Origin: Actinoplanes sp. NBC_00393
GTDB lineage: Bacteria; Actinomycetota; Actinomycetes; Mycobacteriales; Micromonosporaceae
Length of the DNA stretch: 64,000 nucleotides
Assembly: GCF_036053395.1 (NCBI RefSeq)
Contig: NZ_CP107942.1
Coordinates: 1,826,501 to 1,890,500 of the forward strand
Reading direction: 5' to 3'
Made by a program: the position numbers and the translations under genes. The notes below the pieces were generated by a model, which saw only the letters and a list, made by a program, of their open reading frames with translations, searched no databases and had not been told where the DNA came from. Below are positions 45,989 through 54,145 of the stretch, piece after piece (the stretch's first letter is position 1; each line of letters begins with the position of its first letter).

Positions 45989-47020
45989 ATGCAGGAAACT
46001 CAGGAGGAAACGCTGAGCAACGTGGAACGCGCCGTCACCATCAGCCAGGTGGCCGCGCTCGCGGGGGTCTCCACCGGTACGGCGTCCAAGGCACTCAACG
46101 GCCGCGGCGCGCTGCGGCCGGAGACCCGGGTACGTGTCCAGCAGGCCGCCGAGCAGCTCGGTTTCGTCGCCAACGCGGCGGCCCGCAGCCTGCAGACCGG
46201 CCGGACCTACACGGTCGGCATGATCACCACCGACAGCATCGGCCGGTTCAGCATCCCGCTGCTCATCGGCGCCGAGGACGCGCTCGGGGCGGGCCAGATG
46301 TCGGTCTTCCTCTGCGACGCCCGCGACGACCCGATCCGCGAGCAGTACTACCTGCGTACGCTGCTCAGCCGCAAAGTCGACGGGATCATCGTGACCGGCC
46401 GCCGCACCCAGGCCCGCGCCCCGATCGGCGTCGGCCTGCCGGTCCCGGTGGTGTACGCGTTCATCAGCTCCGCCGACCCGCACGACTGCTCGGTCGTCCC
46501 CGACGAGGCCGACGGCGCCCGGCGCGCGATCCAGCACCTGCTCGCCGTCGGCCGCCGCCGGATCGCCCACGTGACCGGCCCGGAGCACCACCACTCGGCG
46601 ACGGTGCGCGCCGCCGGTGCGGAGGAAACGCTGGCCGCCGAGGGTCTGCGGCCCGCGGTGCCGACGCTGTACGGCGAGTGGAGCGAGGCCTGGGGCCGTC
46701 AGGCCGCCGGCATCCTGCTCAGCACGGGCGCCGACGTCGACGCGGTCTTCTGCGGCAGCGACCAGATCGCCCGCGGCCTCGCCGAGGCACTGCGCGACGC
46801 CGGCAAACAGATCCCGGGCGACGTGGCCCTGGTCGGCTTCGACAACTGGGACGTCATGGTCGACGGCTGCCGGCCCGCCCTGACCAGCGTGGACATGGAC
46901 CTGGAGGGCATTGGCCGCAGCGCCGCCGAACTACTCCTGGCCAAAATCAACGGCGAGCCGGTGCAGGGACCGCGGGCCCGCCCGTGCCGCCTCGTGCCCC
47001 GGGCCTCCACCGCAGTCTGA
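45989..47020 (+). CDS. LacI family transcriptional regulator
   Basis: About 343 residues. HTH: VTISQVAALAGVSTGTASKA and LNGRGALRPETRVRVQQAAE, followed by a periplasmic-binding-like ligand domain ending DVALVGFDNWDVMVDGCRPA, LTSVDMDLEGIG. Start unclear: ATG 45989 has GGAG close by, while a strong AGGAGG precedes a CTG at 46012, five codons before the GTG of VERAVTIS. Divergent to the sugar operon, which it probably represses until an arabino-oligosaccharide binds. Confidence 0.9.
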   Translation: MQETQEETLSNVERAVTISQVAALAGVSTGTASKALNGRGALRPETRVRVQQAAEQLGFVANAAARSLQTGRTYTVGMITTDSIGRFSIPLLIGAEDALGAGQMSVFLCDARDDPIREQYYLRTLLSRKVDGIIVTGRRTQARAPIGVGLPVPVVYAFISSADPHDCSVVPDEADGARRAIQHLLAVGRRRIAHVTGPEHHHSATVRAAGAEETLAAEGLRPAVPTLYGEWSEAWGRQAAGILLSTGADVDAVFCGSDQIARGLAEALRDAGKQIPGDVALVGFDNWDVMVDGCRPALTSVDMDLEGIGRSAAELLLAKINGEPVQGPRARPCRLVPRASTAV

Positions 47021-47226
47021 CGGCCGAGCCGTGTATGCCGGCCGTCCGTCGCGGTCTGACGGCCGAGCCGCGGGCGCCGGCCGTCAGTCGCGGTCTGGCG
47101 GGCGAGCCGCGTATCCCGGCCCTCGCCGCGGTCTGGTGGGCGAGCCGCGTATCCCGGCCCTCGCCGCAGTCTGGCGGGCGAGCCGCGTACCTCGGCCCTG
47201 CGCTGCGGTCTGTCTTTCAGCCTTGA
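47013..47226. repeat. 38-39-bp tandem repeat at the 3' end of the lacI-like gene
   Basis: The motif (A/G)GTCTG recurs at 47014, 47053, 47092, 47130, 47168 and 47207, 38-39 bp apart. Units read GGTCTGRCGGGCGAGCCGCG...CCGGCCCTCGCCGC and can fold on themselves. The first unit contains the lacI stop codon (GTCTGACGG), so the array grew from the end of the gene. Confidence 0.8.
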
Positions 47227-47634
47227 GCCTCCACCGCCACTCGACCGTAGAAGCCGCGTGCTCAAGGGTTCCATCGCGGTCTGGCCGTCGGATCGGCCAG
47301 GAAAACGATTTCCTCCCGAGCATTGACGCGGCTGAATCGAGTTCGGCGTCTCCGGGCGTATCGCCGCGATCTTGTGCTCCGCTCGCTTCTCGAGGGTGGC
47401 TCAGTTCCCAAGATCCTTTTGTGACTCTTGGATCTTGGGCTGCTGTTCACCGCGGAGGGGCCGTCGAGCTTCCACGACTCGAGTCGTGTCTGCCGGCCGG
47501 CGCGGGCACTGCGGCCCTTGCGTCTCTGTGCCGGCAGGCAGCTGTCGGCGGCGTGGGCTTGAGAGATCCCGCGCGGGGTCGGGCTACGTAGGGCTTGCGC
47601 GCGTGACCTGGGGCGGCCGATGGAAATGGCTTGA
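47227..47634. other. Gene-free stretch
   Basis: About 400 bp between the minisatellite and the MarR gene. Long frames exist but lack ribosome-binding sites and have random composition. No repeat or strong hairpin was found. Confidence 0.4.
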
Positions 47635-48048
47635 TCAGCGTGGAGAGAGCGCGAGCAGCGTACGGATGAAGGCTTCTCGATCTTGCTCGGGCACTGAGGC
47701 GAGGATTTCGTCCTCGCCGGACCTGATGTCGGCCTCGATGGACTGGTGGGTCTGCCGGCCGGCTGTGGTCAGGCCGAGTAGGCGGACGCGGCGGTCGGTG
47801 GGGTCTGGTTCGCGTTCGATCAGGCCGCGTTGTTGCAGGTCGTCGAGTACCGGGATCAGGCGGGTCTTGTCGGCGCCGATGCTTGCGGCCAGTGCTGCCT
47901 GGGTTCGCATCGGGCCGTCGCGCAGGCCGGTCAGCACGGCGTATGCCCACATCGACAGCTCGTGCCTGGCCAGGATCGGCTGCTCCATGGCCAGCAGCCG
48001 GCGCCCGAGCCGGAACACCAGCGCGCCGAGATCGTCCGTCCGTTCCAC
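47635..48048 (-). CDS. MarR family transcriptional regulator
   Basis: 137 residues. Winged helix: TQAALAASIGADKTRLIPVL, DDLQQRGLIEREPDPTDRRV with the DxRxR wing. The GTG at 48048 (VERTDDLGALVF) has AGGAG seven bases upstream; the longer frame is a shadow of the divergent gene. Probably regulates the DinB-like gene, since only 63 bp separate the starts. Confidence 0.9.
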   Translation of the reverse strand: MERTDDLGALVFRLGRRLLAMEQPILARHELSMWAYAVLTGLRDGPMRTQAALAASIGADKTRLIPVLDDLQQRGLIEREPDPTDRRVRLLGLTTAGRQTHQSIEADIRSGEDEILASVPEQDREAFIRTLLALSPR

Positions 48049-48076
48049 GACGTAACTCCTACCACCTCCGGTGGGG

Positions 48077-48107
48077 TTGACTATATGTACGCTCACGCAC
48101 ATGATAA
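48077..48107 (+). promoter_or_regulatory. Candidate promoter giving a leaderless transcript
   Basis: TTGACT (48077-48082) with CATGAT or TGATAA (48100-48107) at 17-19-bp spacing. Transcription would start at about 48112-48114, i.e. at the ATG of the DinB-like gene, which lacks a ribosome-binding site. The MarR protein could bind over it. Confidence 0.45.
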
Positions 48108-48111
48108 GCGC

Positions 48112-48705
48112 ATGCTTACGATTAAGGATGACCTCAGAGGAGTGGACGCGGCTGCCGTACGCGGAACTGTCGACCTGATCCACCGCATCACCGAAACTGA
48201 TCTTGCGCGGCCGACCCCGTGCGCAGGCTGGGATCTGGCCGCGCTGCTCGGGCACATGACCGCGCAGCATCGCGGTTTTGCTGCGGCGGCCCGGGGCGGC
48301 GGCGGTGATCACGCGGTCTGGGAGCCGCGGGCGGGGGACAGCTATGGGGAAGCTGCTGAGGACGTGCTCAGCGCCTTTGCGGAAGAGGGAGTGCTCGACC
48401 GGCCGTTCCGGATGCCGGAGATCGACCGGCCGATCCCGGGGCGGCTGGCGATCGGGTTCCATCTGGTCGACTACGTGGTGCATGGGTGGGACGTCGCTCG
48501 TACGATCGATGCCGCCTATCAGCCGGAACCGGCCGTCCTGGCCGCCGTCCTGCCGATCGTGCGGGCCGTGCCCGACGGGCCGGAACGACTCGGGCCGCAG
48601 GCGCCCTTCCGGCCGGCGCTGACCGTGCCGGCCGGCGCCGACCCGCTCACCGAGATCCTGCTGCTCCTGGGCCGGGACCCGTCTTGGCCGGGACGCAATC
48701 GCTGA
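48112..48705 (+). CDS. TIGR03086-like metal-binding (DinB / maleylpyruvate isomerase N-type) protein
   Basis: 197 residues. The actinobacterial DinB-like four-helix fold is shown by TPCAGWDLAALLGHMTAQHR near the N-terminus and FHLVDYVVHGWDVARTI, which supply the metal-binding histidines. Family members depend on mycothiol or act as detoxifying thiol transferases. The upstream ATG at 48085 is less likely because it overlaps the promoter. Confidence 0.85.
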   Translation: MLTIKDDLRGVDAAAVRGTVDLIHRITETDLARPTPCAGWDLAALLGHMTAQHRGFAAAARGGGGDHAVWEPRAGDSYGEAAEDVLSAFAEEGVLDRPFRMPEIDRPIPGRLAIGFHLVDYVVHGWDVARTIDAAYQPEPAVLAAVLPIVRAVPDGPERLGPQAPFRPALTVPAGADPLTEILLLLGRDPSWPGRNR

Positions 48706-48837
48706 TATGCCGGCCGGTGCTGCGGCGGGAGCCGGCCTGGGCGGATCCGCTGAGCGACTCCGGGTCCAGGGTTGGGTCCGGTTTGTCCGGGGTAAGTGGC
48801 GATCTTGGACAAGCCCGCCGAAGGGAGTTCTGCGCTC

Positions 48838-49020
48838 ATGCCACGCATTCCGTCCGACCCCGACCGGTACCCGCCGCTTGATCCGGGGGCACCGATCCCG
48901 GACGATCCCGGCGAGCTGTCCCCGGACGCGCCGGAGCCGCTGCCGCCGGCGCCCGCCGAGCCGGTGATCGAGCCCGAACCGGCCGAGCCGGACCCGGGGG
49001 GAGTGCCCGAACCGGCCTGA
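48838..49020 (+). CDS. Small acidic proline-rich protein
   Basis: 60 residues, about a third proline, the rest mainly acidic (DPDRYPPLDPGAPIPDD, EPEPAEPDPGG). GAAGGGAG lies 10 bases before the ATG. No domain; likely disordered. Similar short proteins occur in related genomes, but I cannot assign a role. Confidence 0.5.
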   Translation: MPRIPSDPDRYPPLDPGAPIPDDPGELSPDAPEPLPPAPAEPVIEPEPAEPDPGGVPEPA

Positions 49021-49064
49021 CGCCCCAGGTACTGTATGCGCTCTTTGCAGATCGAAAGGGACGC

Positions 49065-49643
49065 ATGCGTACGTCTACGTTCCGGTCAGCGGCCGTCCTC
49101 GCGGCGGCGCTGATCGTGGGCGGCTGTTCCGCGCCTGCCGCTTCGCCGCCTTCGCCCCCGCCCAGCGCTGCCCCGAGCGCCTCGGCGGAAACGCCCGTCC
49201 GGTTCTCCGTTCCGGCGAAGATCGACGGGCTGCCGAGGACGACGGCGAAGAAGTGGACCCGGATCGCGGCGAGCCGGACCGATTTCCTCGAGCGGCACGT
49301 GCTTCGCCCGCTGGACACGCTGACCGCGGTGTACGTCGATGCCGACAAGCCGGGGACCAGCGTGGACGTGAGCGCGGTCACCGGCCGGGTGGCCGACCCG
49401 GCTGTGCAGCTGGGTCTGCTCACCCGCAATCAGCTCGACGAGTGGGCGGATGGGCGCCCAGCCGACCCGGGCGTCGCGGGTGGTGTGGGGACGTGCGCGG
49501 TCTCCCGCAAGCAACGTCCCCTCATCGGCACGCGATGCCACTGGGCCGAACCGGGCAGCGTCGGGACGATCACCATCTGGTCGGACGGCGAGCGGCGCAA
49601 GGACTTCGCCGGCATTGTGGCGCTGATCCAGCCGGCCGGCTGA
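49065..49643 (+). CDS. Hypothetical lipoprotein
   Basis: 192 residues. Signal with lipobox IVGGC, then a Ser/Pro/Ala linker (APAASPPSPPPSAAPSASA) and a folded part of about 140 residues with two cysteines (GTCAVSR, GTRCHW). GAAAGGGA precedes the ATG. Family not recognised; surface-attached. Confidence 0.8.
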   Translation: MRTSTFRSAAVLAAALIVGGCSAPAASPPSPPPSAAPSASAETPVRFSVPAKIDGLPRTTAKKWTRIAASRTDFLERHVLRPLDTLTAVYVDADKPGTSVDVSAVTGRVADPAVQLGLLTRNQLDEWADGRPADPGVAGGVGTCAVSRKQRPLIGTRCHWAEPGSVGTITIWSDGERRKDFAGIVALIQPAG

Positions 49644-49701
49644 GCTGCCGCGCCCAGCCAGCCGGCTCAGGCTCAGCCGCGCGCCACCGGCCAGCTGGGG
49701 C

Positions 49702-51276
49702 TCAGCCGCGCCGCCACTTCTGGTTCAGCGTGCCCGCGCAGTCCCACAGCTGCAGCTGGGCCCCGTCGTTCCCGTTCCAGTCCCGGATGTCCACACACTT
49801 GTTGGCCTGCGGATTCACCAGGTCCCCGGCGCCGCTGAGCACCCACTGCTGGGCCGGGTTGCCGCTGCAGGTGACGATCTGCAGGATCACACCGTTCGCG
49901 GTCGAACCCCACGGCACGTCCAGGCACTTGTTGTTGCCGGTGCGCAGGCTGCCGTTGACGGCCTCCCACCGCTGCGCGCCGGAGCCGTTGCAGTTCCACA
50001 TCTGGACCAGCACGCCGTCGGCGAAGTTGCTGTTCGGGACGTCCAGGCACTTGTTGTTCCAGTTGCTGATCAGAGCCGCGCCGCCACCGCCGCCGGTCGT
50101 GGTCAGCGACAAGCCGTACACCTGAAGGATCTCGTTGACCGGCTGGAACCACATGGTGCCGCCGGTCGTGCAGTTGCCGGAGCCGCCGGAGGTGACGCCC
50201 TGCGCCTGGTTGCCGGAGATCCACGAACCGCCGGAGTCGCCGGGCTGGGCGCACGCGTTGCTGCGGCTCAGGCCGGAGACGGCGCCCTGCGCGTAGTTGA
50301 TCGTCTCGTTCTTGCCGAGCAGGGTGCCGCAGCGCCAGCCGGTGGTGCGGCCGGACCGGCAGATCGAACTGCCGATCGCCGCCTCCTGCGAACCGGCAAC
50401 CGTGACGTTCCCGCCGGAATAATTGTTCACCCACGGCTGCGAGACCCAGTTGCCGTTCGTCCGCACCCAGGCGTAGTCGTTCCCGGGGAACGAGGAGCCG
50501 GCGAACGTACCCTGCGCCTGGTTGTTGAAGCCCAGCGTCGGGCTGCCGGTGCCGCCGCAGTGCCCGGCCGTGACGAAGCCGCCGGCGACCGCGAAACCGA
50601 TCGAGCACAGCGTGTTGCCGTTGATGACGAACTGGTCGCCGCCGCGGATGTCGTACATCGGCTGCGGTCGCTGGGCGGTGCTCGTTCGCACGGTGACGGC
50701 GCCGGCGCCGCTGGCCGCGGCGAAACGCCGGGCCTGAGCTTCGGCGCCGGGCTTGGCGGTCAGCACGACGCTGTTGGTGGCAGGATCGACGAACCAGCTG
50801 TGTACGCCGTCCGGAGCGATTTTCTGACTCTTGTCGAGCTTGGCGCGGGCGGTGGCGAGGTCGCTCTCGGTGCGCTTGACGATCGTGGCGTCGGCGCCCT
50901 CGGCACGGACCTTGGCGGCGTCGTTCGCGCTGGTCACGGCAACCGTCAGGCGGGTGGCGCCGGCCGGGATCCAGGCACCGGCGAAGCGCTTGCCGAGCTG
51001 GGTGCGCAGCCGCTTCTCGATCACCGGGGCGGCGGCTTCGGTGGCCAGACGCCGGGCCAGGTCCTCGTCGTCCAGCTTGAGGTCGCGCTGGAGGGCGGCG
51101 CGCATGCCGGGGTCGAGGTCGCCCGGTTTTCCTGCGGCTTGTTCTGTTGTGGTTTGTTCTGCCGCGGCTTGTTCTTCTACGGCATGGCCTGGGCTGGGGA
51201 TCAGAGCTACGGCGGTCAGTGCCGCCGTGGCGATGATGACGGCGCTGCGGACAGGACGGAGCATGGGAACGTCCAT
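49702..51276 (-). CDS. Secreted S1E (streptogrisin/alpha-lytic) protease with ricin B-type lectin
   Basis: About 524 residues. Signal (IIATAALTAVALIPSPGHA), propeptide to about 205 (the alpha-lytic foldase region), then protease with His in VTAGHCGG, Asp in GNDYAWVRT and Ser in QPGDSGGSW. After a GGGGG linker comes a ricin B (CBM13) module with three repeats (NNKCLDVPNSN, NNKCLDVPWG, ANKCVDIRDWNGND). Start ATG 51276 or 51264; no strong ribosome-binding site. The lectin would tether it to polysaccharide. Confidence 0.92.
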   Translation of the reverse strand: MDVPMLRPVRSAVIIATAALTAVALIPSPGHAVEEQAAAEQTTTEQAAGKPGDLDPGMRAALQRDLKLDDEDLARRLATEAAAPVIEKRLRTQLGKRFAGAWIPAGATRLTVAVTSANDAAKVRAEGADATIVKRTESDLATARAKLDKSQKIAPDGVHSWFVDPATNSVVLTAKPGAEAQARRFAAASGAGAVTVRTSTAQRPQPMYDIRGGDQFVINGNTLCSIGFAVAGGFVTAGHCGGTGSPTLGFNNQAQGTFAGSSFPGNDYAWVRTNGNWVSQPWVNNYSGGNVTVAGSQEAAIGSSICRSGRTTGWRCGTLLGKNETINYAQGAVSGLSRSNACAQPGDSGGSWISGNQAQGVTSGGSGNCTTGGTMWFQPVNEILQVYGLSLTTTGGGGGAALISNWNNKCLDVPNSNFADGVLVQMWNCNGSGAQRWEAVNGSLRTGNNKCLDVPWGSTANGVILQIVTCSGNPAQQWVLSGAGDLVNPQANKCVDIRDWNGNDGAQLQLWDCAGTLNQKWRRG

Positions 51277-51431
51277 TTCACGCGGGGGACTGCTGGGACA
51301 GAGAGCGCTCTCACGAGATTGTTCAGCCTGCGTCGCGTCACTGTCAACAAAGTTCATCAATGTGTCCGGTTGACCTTGCCGTCGCTCGGCCCCTACCGTG
51401 TGATCGTTCACACAACGTCACCAGGGGCGGA

Positions 51432-52097
51432 ATGTCCGGCTTTCGATTTCGAGATGTGCTGCCCTGGCTGCCAACCGTCATCGGCGTAACCGCCCTGGTA
51501 GGCATGCTCGGCGTGACCGCGTTCCGGTTGGCGCCGCCGTCGCAGGAGCCGGTCATCGCGCAGACCGCCCCGACGCTGTTCCTACCTCCGCCCGCACCCG
51601 TCCCGGCGTCCTTGTCCTTGCCGTCCACCTCTCCGACGGCCTCGCCGTTGCCTTCGGCGGCCGGCTCGCTAATGCCCTCGGCGCCACCGGCCACCCAGAC
51701 CTCCGATGCCCGGCCGTCCCCGGCCGACCGCAAGACCACCCCGCCCGCTGCGGCTCCCCGCCCGACGTCGCCACCAGCGGTCACCGGCGAATACCGGGTG
51801 GTCGGCACCTACGACGCCGAGTTCATCGGCGAGGTCCTGATCAGCAACGCCACCGGCCGACCACTCGACTGGGCGGTCACCTTGCGCTTCCCGTCGAACG
51901 TCGGCGACTTGCGCACCTCATGGGTGGAGTCAGCGCCGCAGGCCACCCTCAGCCAGTCCGGCCAAACCTTCACCTGGCGCTCCGGCGTGCCCGTCAACGC
52001 CGGCTCCAGCGTCGCTTTGCGCTTCCAGTTCGCTCGCGCGGGAAGCGGAGACCGCCCGTCCGCTTGCTCGGTCAACGGCACACCCTGCGACCTGTAG
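51432..52097 (+). CDS. Membrane-anchored CBM2-type carbohydrate-binding protein
   Basis: 221 residues. One N-terminal membrane helix (LPTVIGVTALVGMLGVTAF), a Pro/Ser/Thr-rich linker of about 80 residues and a C-terminal CBM2-like module (EVLISNATGRPLDWAVTLRF, SQSGQTFTWRSGVPVNAGSS). No catalytic domain, so it may display a cellulose or chitin binder on the cell surface. AGGGGCGGA precedes the ATG. Confidence 0.82.
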   Translation: MSGFRFRDVLPWLPTVIGVTALVGMLGVTAFRLAPPSQEPVIAQTAPTLFLPPPAPVPASLSLPSTSPTASPLPSAAGSLMPSAPPATQTSDARPSPADRKTTPPAAAPRPTSPPAVTGEYRVVGTYDAEFIGEVLISNATGRPLDWAVTLRFPSNVGDLRTSWVESAPQATLSQSGQTFTWRSGVPVNAGSSVALRFQFARAGSGDRPSACSVNGTPCDL

Positions 52098-52430
52098 AGC
52101 CGCGCTACCCGCTTGCTCCAGGCAAGGGCCAACCGAGTCGGGATGTCGCTCAGCGTCGTTTCGCGCGGTCGAAGGCAGTGTTGGCGGTAAGCGGGGTCGT
52201 TGGGCTGTCGCTCAGCGTCGTTTCGTGCGGCTTGAAGCTGCGTTGCTGGTCAGCCGGGTCGTCGGGCCGTCGGGCAGTGCGGCTCGCGGGTTCGAAGAGC
52301 GCTGGCAGTCAGCCGGGTCGTCGGGCTGTCGGGCAGTGCGGCTCGCGGGTTTGAGAGCGCTGGCAGTCAGCCGGAAGGCGGGCGCCACGGTGGTATCACC
52401 CGCGCGGTGATGACGGCGACGCTAGCCGGC
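52098..52430. repeat. About 62-bp tandem repeat downstream of the CBM2 gene
   Basis: The motif GTCG(C/G)(T/G)CAG starts at 52145, 52207, 52269 and 52328, 59-62 bp apart. The first two units share GCTCAGCGTCGTTTCG with the inverted core of the 63-bp array at 9.6 kb; the last two have drifted (GGGCAGTGCGGCTCGCGGG). No gene in this stretch. Confidence 0.7.
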
Positions 52431-52479
52431 TTGGGAGATGGCGGCGGCAGCAACGGCGGGGTGGGGAGTCGGCGCTGCC

Positions 52480-53472
52480 ATGATGATGGGGATGGCTGTC
52501 ACCCGGATCGGGATCCTCGGCGCCGCGCGGATCGTGCGGACCGCTCTGCTCGCGCCGGCCCGGCATGTCGATGGGGTCGCGGTGGCCGCGGTGGCTGCGC
52601 GGGCTCCGGCAAGGGCCCGCGCCTACGCGGCCAAGCACCGGATCCCGCAGGTGCACGACTCCTACCAGGCGTTGCTGGCTGATCCGGCGATCGACGCTGT
52701 GTACATCCCGACCCCGGCATCGCTGCACGCCCGGTGGACGCTGGCTGCCCTCGAGGCCGGCAAGCACGTCCTGGTCGAGAAGCCGTTCACCGCGAACGCG
52801 GTCGAGGCCGAACGGGTCGCGGCTGCCGCCGCGGGGTCGGATCGGGTGGTCATGGAGGCGTATCACACCGGGCACCATCCGCTGACGGCTCGGCTGCGGG
52901 AGATTCTCGGTCGAGGTGAGATCGGCACGGTACGCGCAGCGCGTGCCTTCTTCTACGTGCCCATCCCGCCGGGCCGTAACATTCGCTGGGACCCGGCCCT
53001 CGCCGGTGGCGGACTGCTCGACGTCGGCTACTACCCGGTTCGCCTGCTGCGCGACCTGTTCGGCGAGCCCACCGTGTCCCGGGGGCGGGCTCTGCAGCGT
53101 TCCGGGGTCGACCGCTATCTGGAGGCCGACCTGGTCTTTCCCGGCGACATCCGCGCTACGGTCCGCTCCTCGCTGTGGTCCAGGCGTCTGCTCGGCGCCG
53201 GTCTGCGGGTCGACGGCGACCGGGGCCGGCTGAGCGTCTCCTGGCCGTACCACCCGCAGGTCGGCGCCCGGATCACCATCCGCTCGGACGGCCGGAGCCG
53301 CAAAGAGCGCGCCGACCGCACGAGCACCTACATCTACCAGCTGCGAGCGTTCCGCGACGCCGTCCAGAACGGCGGCCCGATTCTGACCGGCGCCCCGGCC
53401 GCCGTGCTTCAGATGCGAACCCTCGACGCGATCTACCGCGCCTGCGGCCTGGAGCCCCGCTGCCTGCCTTGA
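52480..53472 (+). CDS. Gfo/Idh/MocA family oxidoreductase
   Basis: About 330 residues. N-terminal Rossmann fold (RIGILGAARIVRTALL), the conserved EKP motif in LVEKPFTANAVEAE, and the substrate-domain pattern GGGLLDVGYYPVRLLRDLFG. NAD(P)-dependent sugar or inositol dehydrogenase family; substrate unknown. Starts possible at 52480-52492. Confidence 0.88.
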   Translation: MMMGMAVTRIGILGAARIVRTALLAPARHVDGVAVAAVAARAPARARAYAAKHRIPQVHDSYQALLADPAIDAVYIPTPASLHARWTLAALEAGKHVLVEKPFTANAVEAERVAAAAAGSDRVVMEAYHTGHHPLTARLREILGRGEIGTVRAARAFFYVPIPPGRNIRWDPALAGGGLLDVGYYPVRLLRDLFGEPTVSRGRALQRSGVDRYLEADLVFPGDIRATVRSSLWSRRLLGAGLRVDGDRGRLSVSWPYHPQVGARITIRSDGRSRKERADRTSTYIYQLRAFRDAVQNGGPILTGAPAAVLQMRTLDAIYRACGLEPRCLP

Positions 53473-53481
53473 GGTCACCAC

Positions 53482-53550
53482 CTGCTCAAGCCCGGCGGCC
53501 GCGCTGGGGCCCGGACCGGCTGCCGGCTCGCGCGGTGAACGGGGGACGGG
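53482..53550 (-). repeat. Copy of dispersed intergenic element
   Basis: Reads, inverted, GCGGCCGCCGGGCTTGAGCA and then shares GGCTGCCGGCTCGCGCGG and AACGG...GACGG with the copy at about 37409-37470. It begins ten bases after the oxidoreductase stop. Other cores lie at 8191, 30881 and 36862. Confidence 0.65.
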
Positions 53551-53587
53551 GTGAAAAGGGGTTGGGTGCGGCGTGGCGTCGTACCCC

Positions 53588-54007
53588 TCAGCAGTTCGGC
53601 TTTTTGAAGACCGGGAGTGCGTGGGTGCTGACGCGCCGGGACTTGATCTCCGTCACCTTGACGCGGCTGAAGACCTTGCGGCAGTCGGAGAGGCGGACGC
53701 GGGTGAACTTGAGCTCGACCTTGGTCTTCTTGTAGTTGGCGTCGGCGCAGCTCGGCACGCACGTGTTGACGTTGCGGGTCGCCGTGGCCTGGCCGGTGGT
53801 CCGGGTCAGCGAGGTCCAGCGGACGTTGCTGTAGTAGACGTCCTTGTACGGGCGGAACGTCTTCGGCTTGACCTTGATCTTGTGGTAGGCGTAGTCGGCG
53901 ACCACGCCGGGCTTGGGCGCGGCGGCCTGGGCGGGCGTGGCCACGGCTACGGCGGAGAGGGCCAGAGTGGCCGCGGTGGCCAGGGCGGTGAGGCGGGGCA
54001 GGGGCAT
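53588..54007 (-). CDS. Hypothetical secreted protein
   Basis: 139 residues. Sec signal (LTALATAATLALSAVAVATP, AQAA), then a basic mature part of about 105 residues rich in Lys/Val/Tyr with three cysteines (NTCVPSCADANY, terminal C). GGAAGGAC precedes the ATG; the much longer frame upstream is antisense to the kinase gene. No family recognised. Confidence 0.75.
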   Translation of the reverse strand: MPLPRLTALATAATLALSAVAVATPAQAAAPKPGVVADYAYHKIKVKPKTFRPYKDVYYSNVRWTSLTRTTGQATATRNVNTCVPSCADANYKKTKVELKFTRVRLSDCRKVFSRVKVTEIKSRRVSTHALPVFKKPNC

Positions 54008-54086
54008 GGGATGTCCTTCCGGTTGTCGTCCGTGGACAGTCTTTCGATCATGACCGGCTGTGGTGACGGGACGCCGGAGCGTGGCA

Positions 54087-54107
54087 CGAAACCGGGGCTC
54101 GGTTTCG
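54087..54107. promoter_or_regulatory. 8-bp dyad between divergent genes
   Basis: CGAAACCG and CGGTTTCG form a perfect dyad around GGGCT, between the secreted-protein gene and the histidine-kinase gene. It could be an operator or a leader hairpin. Confidence 0.35.
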
Positions 54108-54145
54108 CGGTCGGGTGAGGGGAACGCCGGGTAGGGTGCCAAAGA

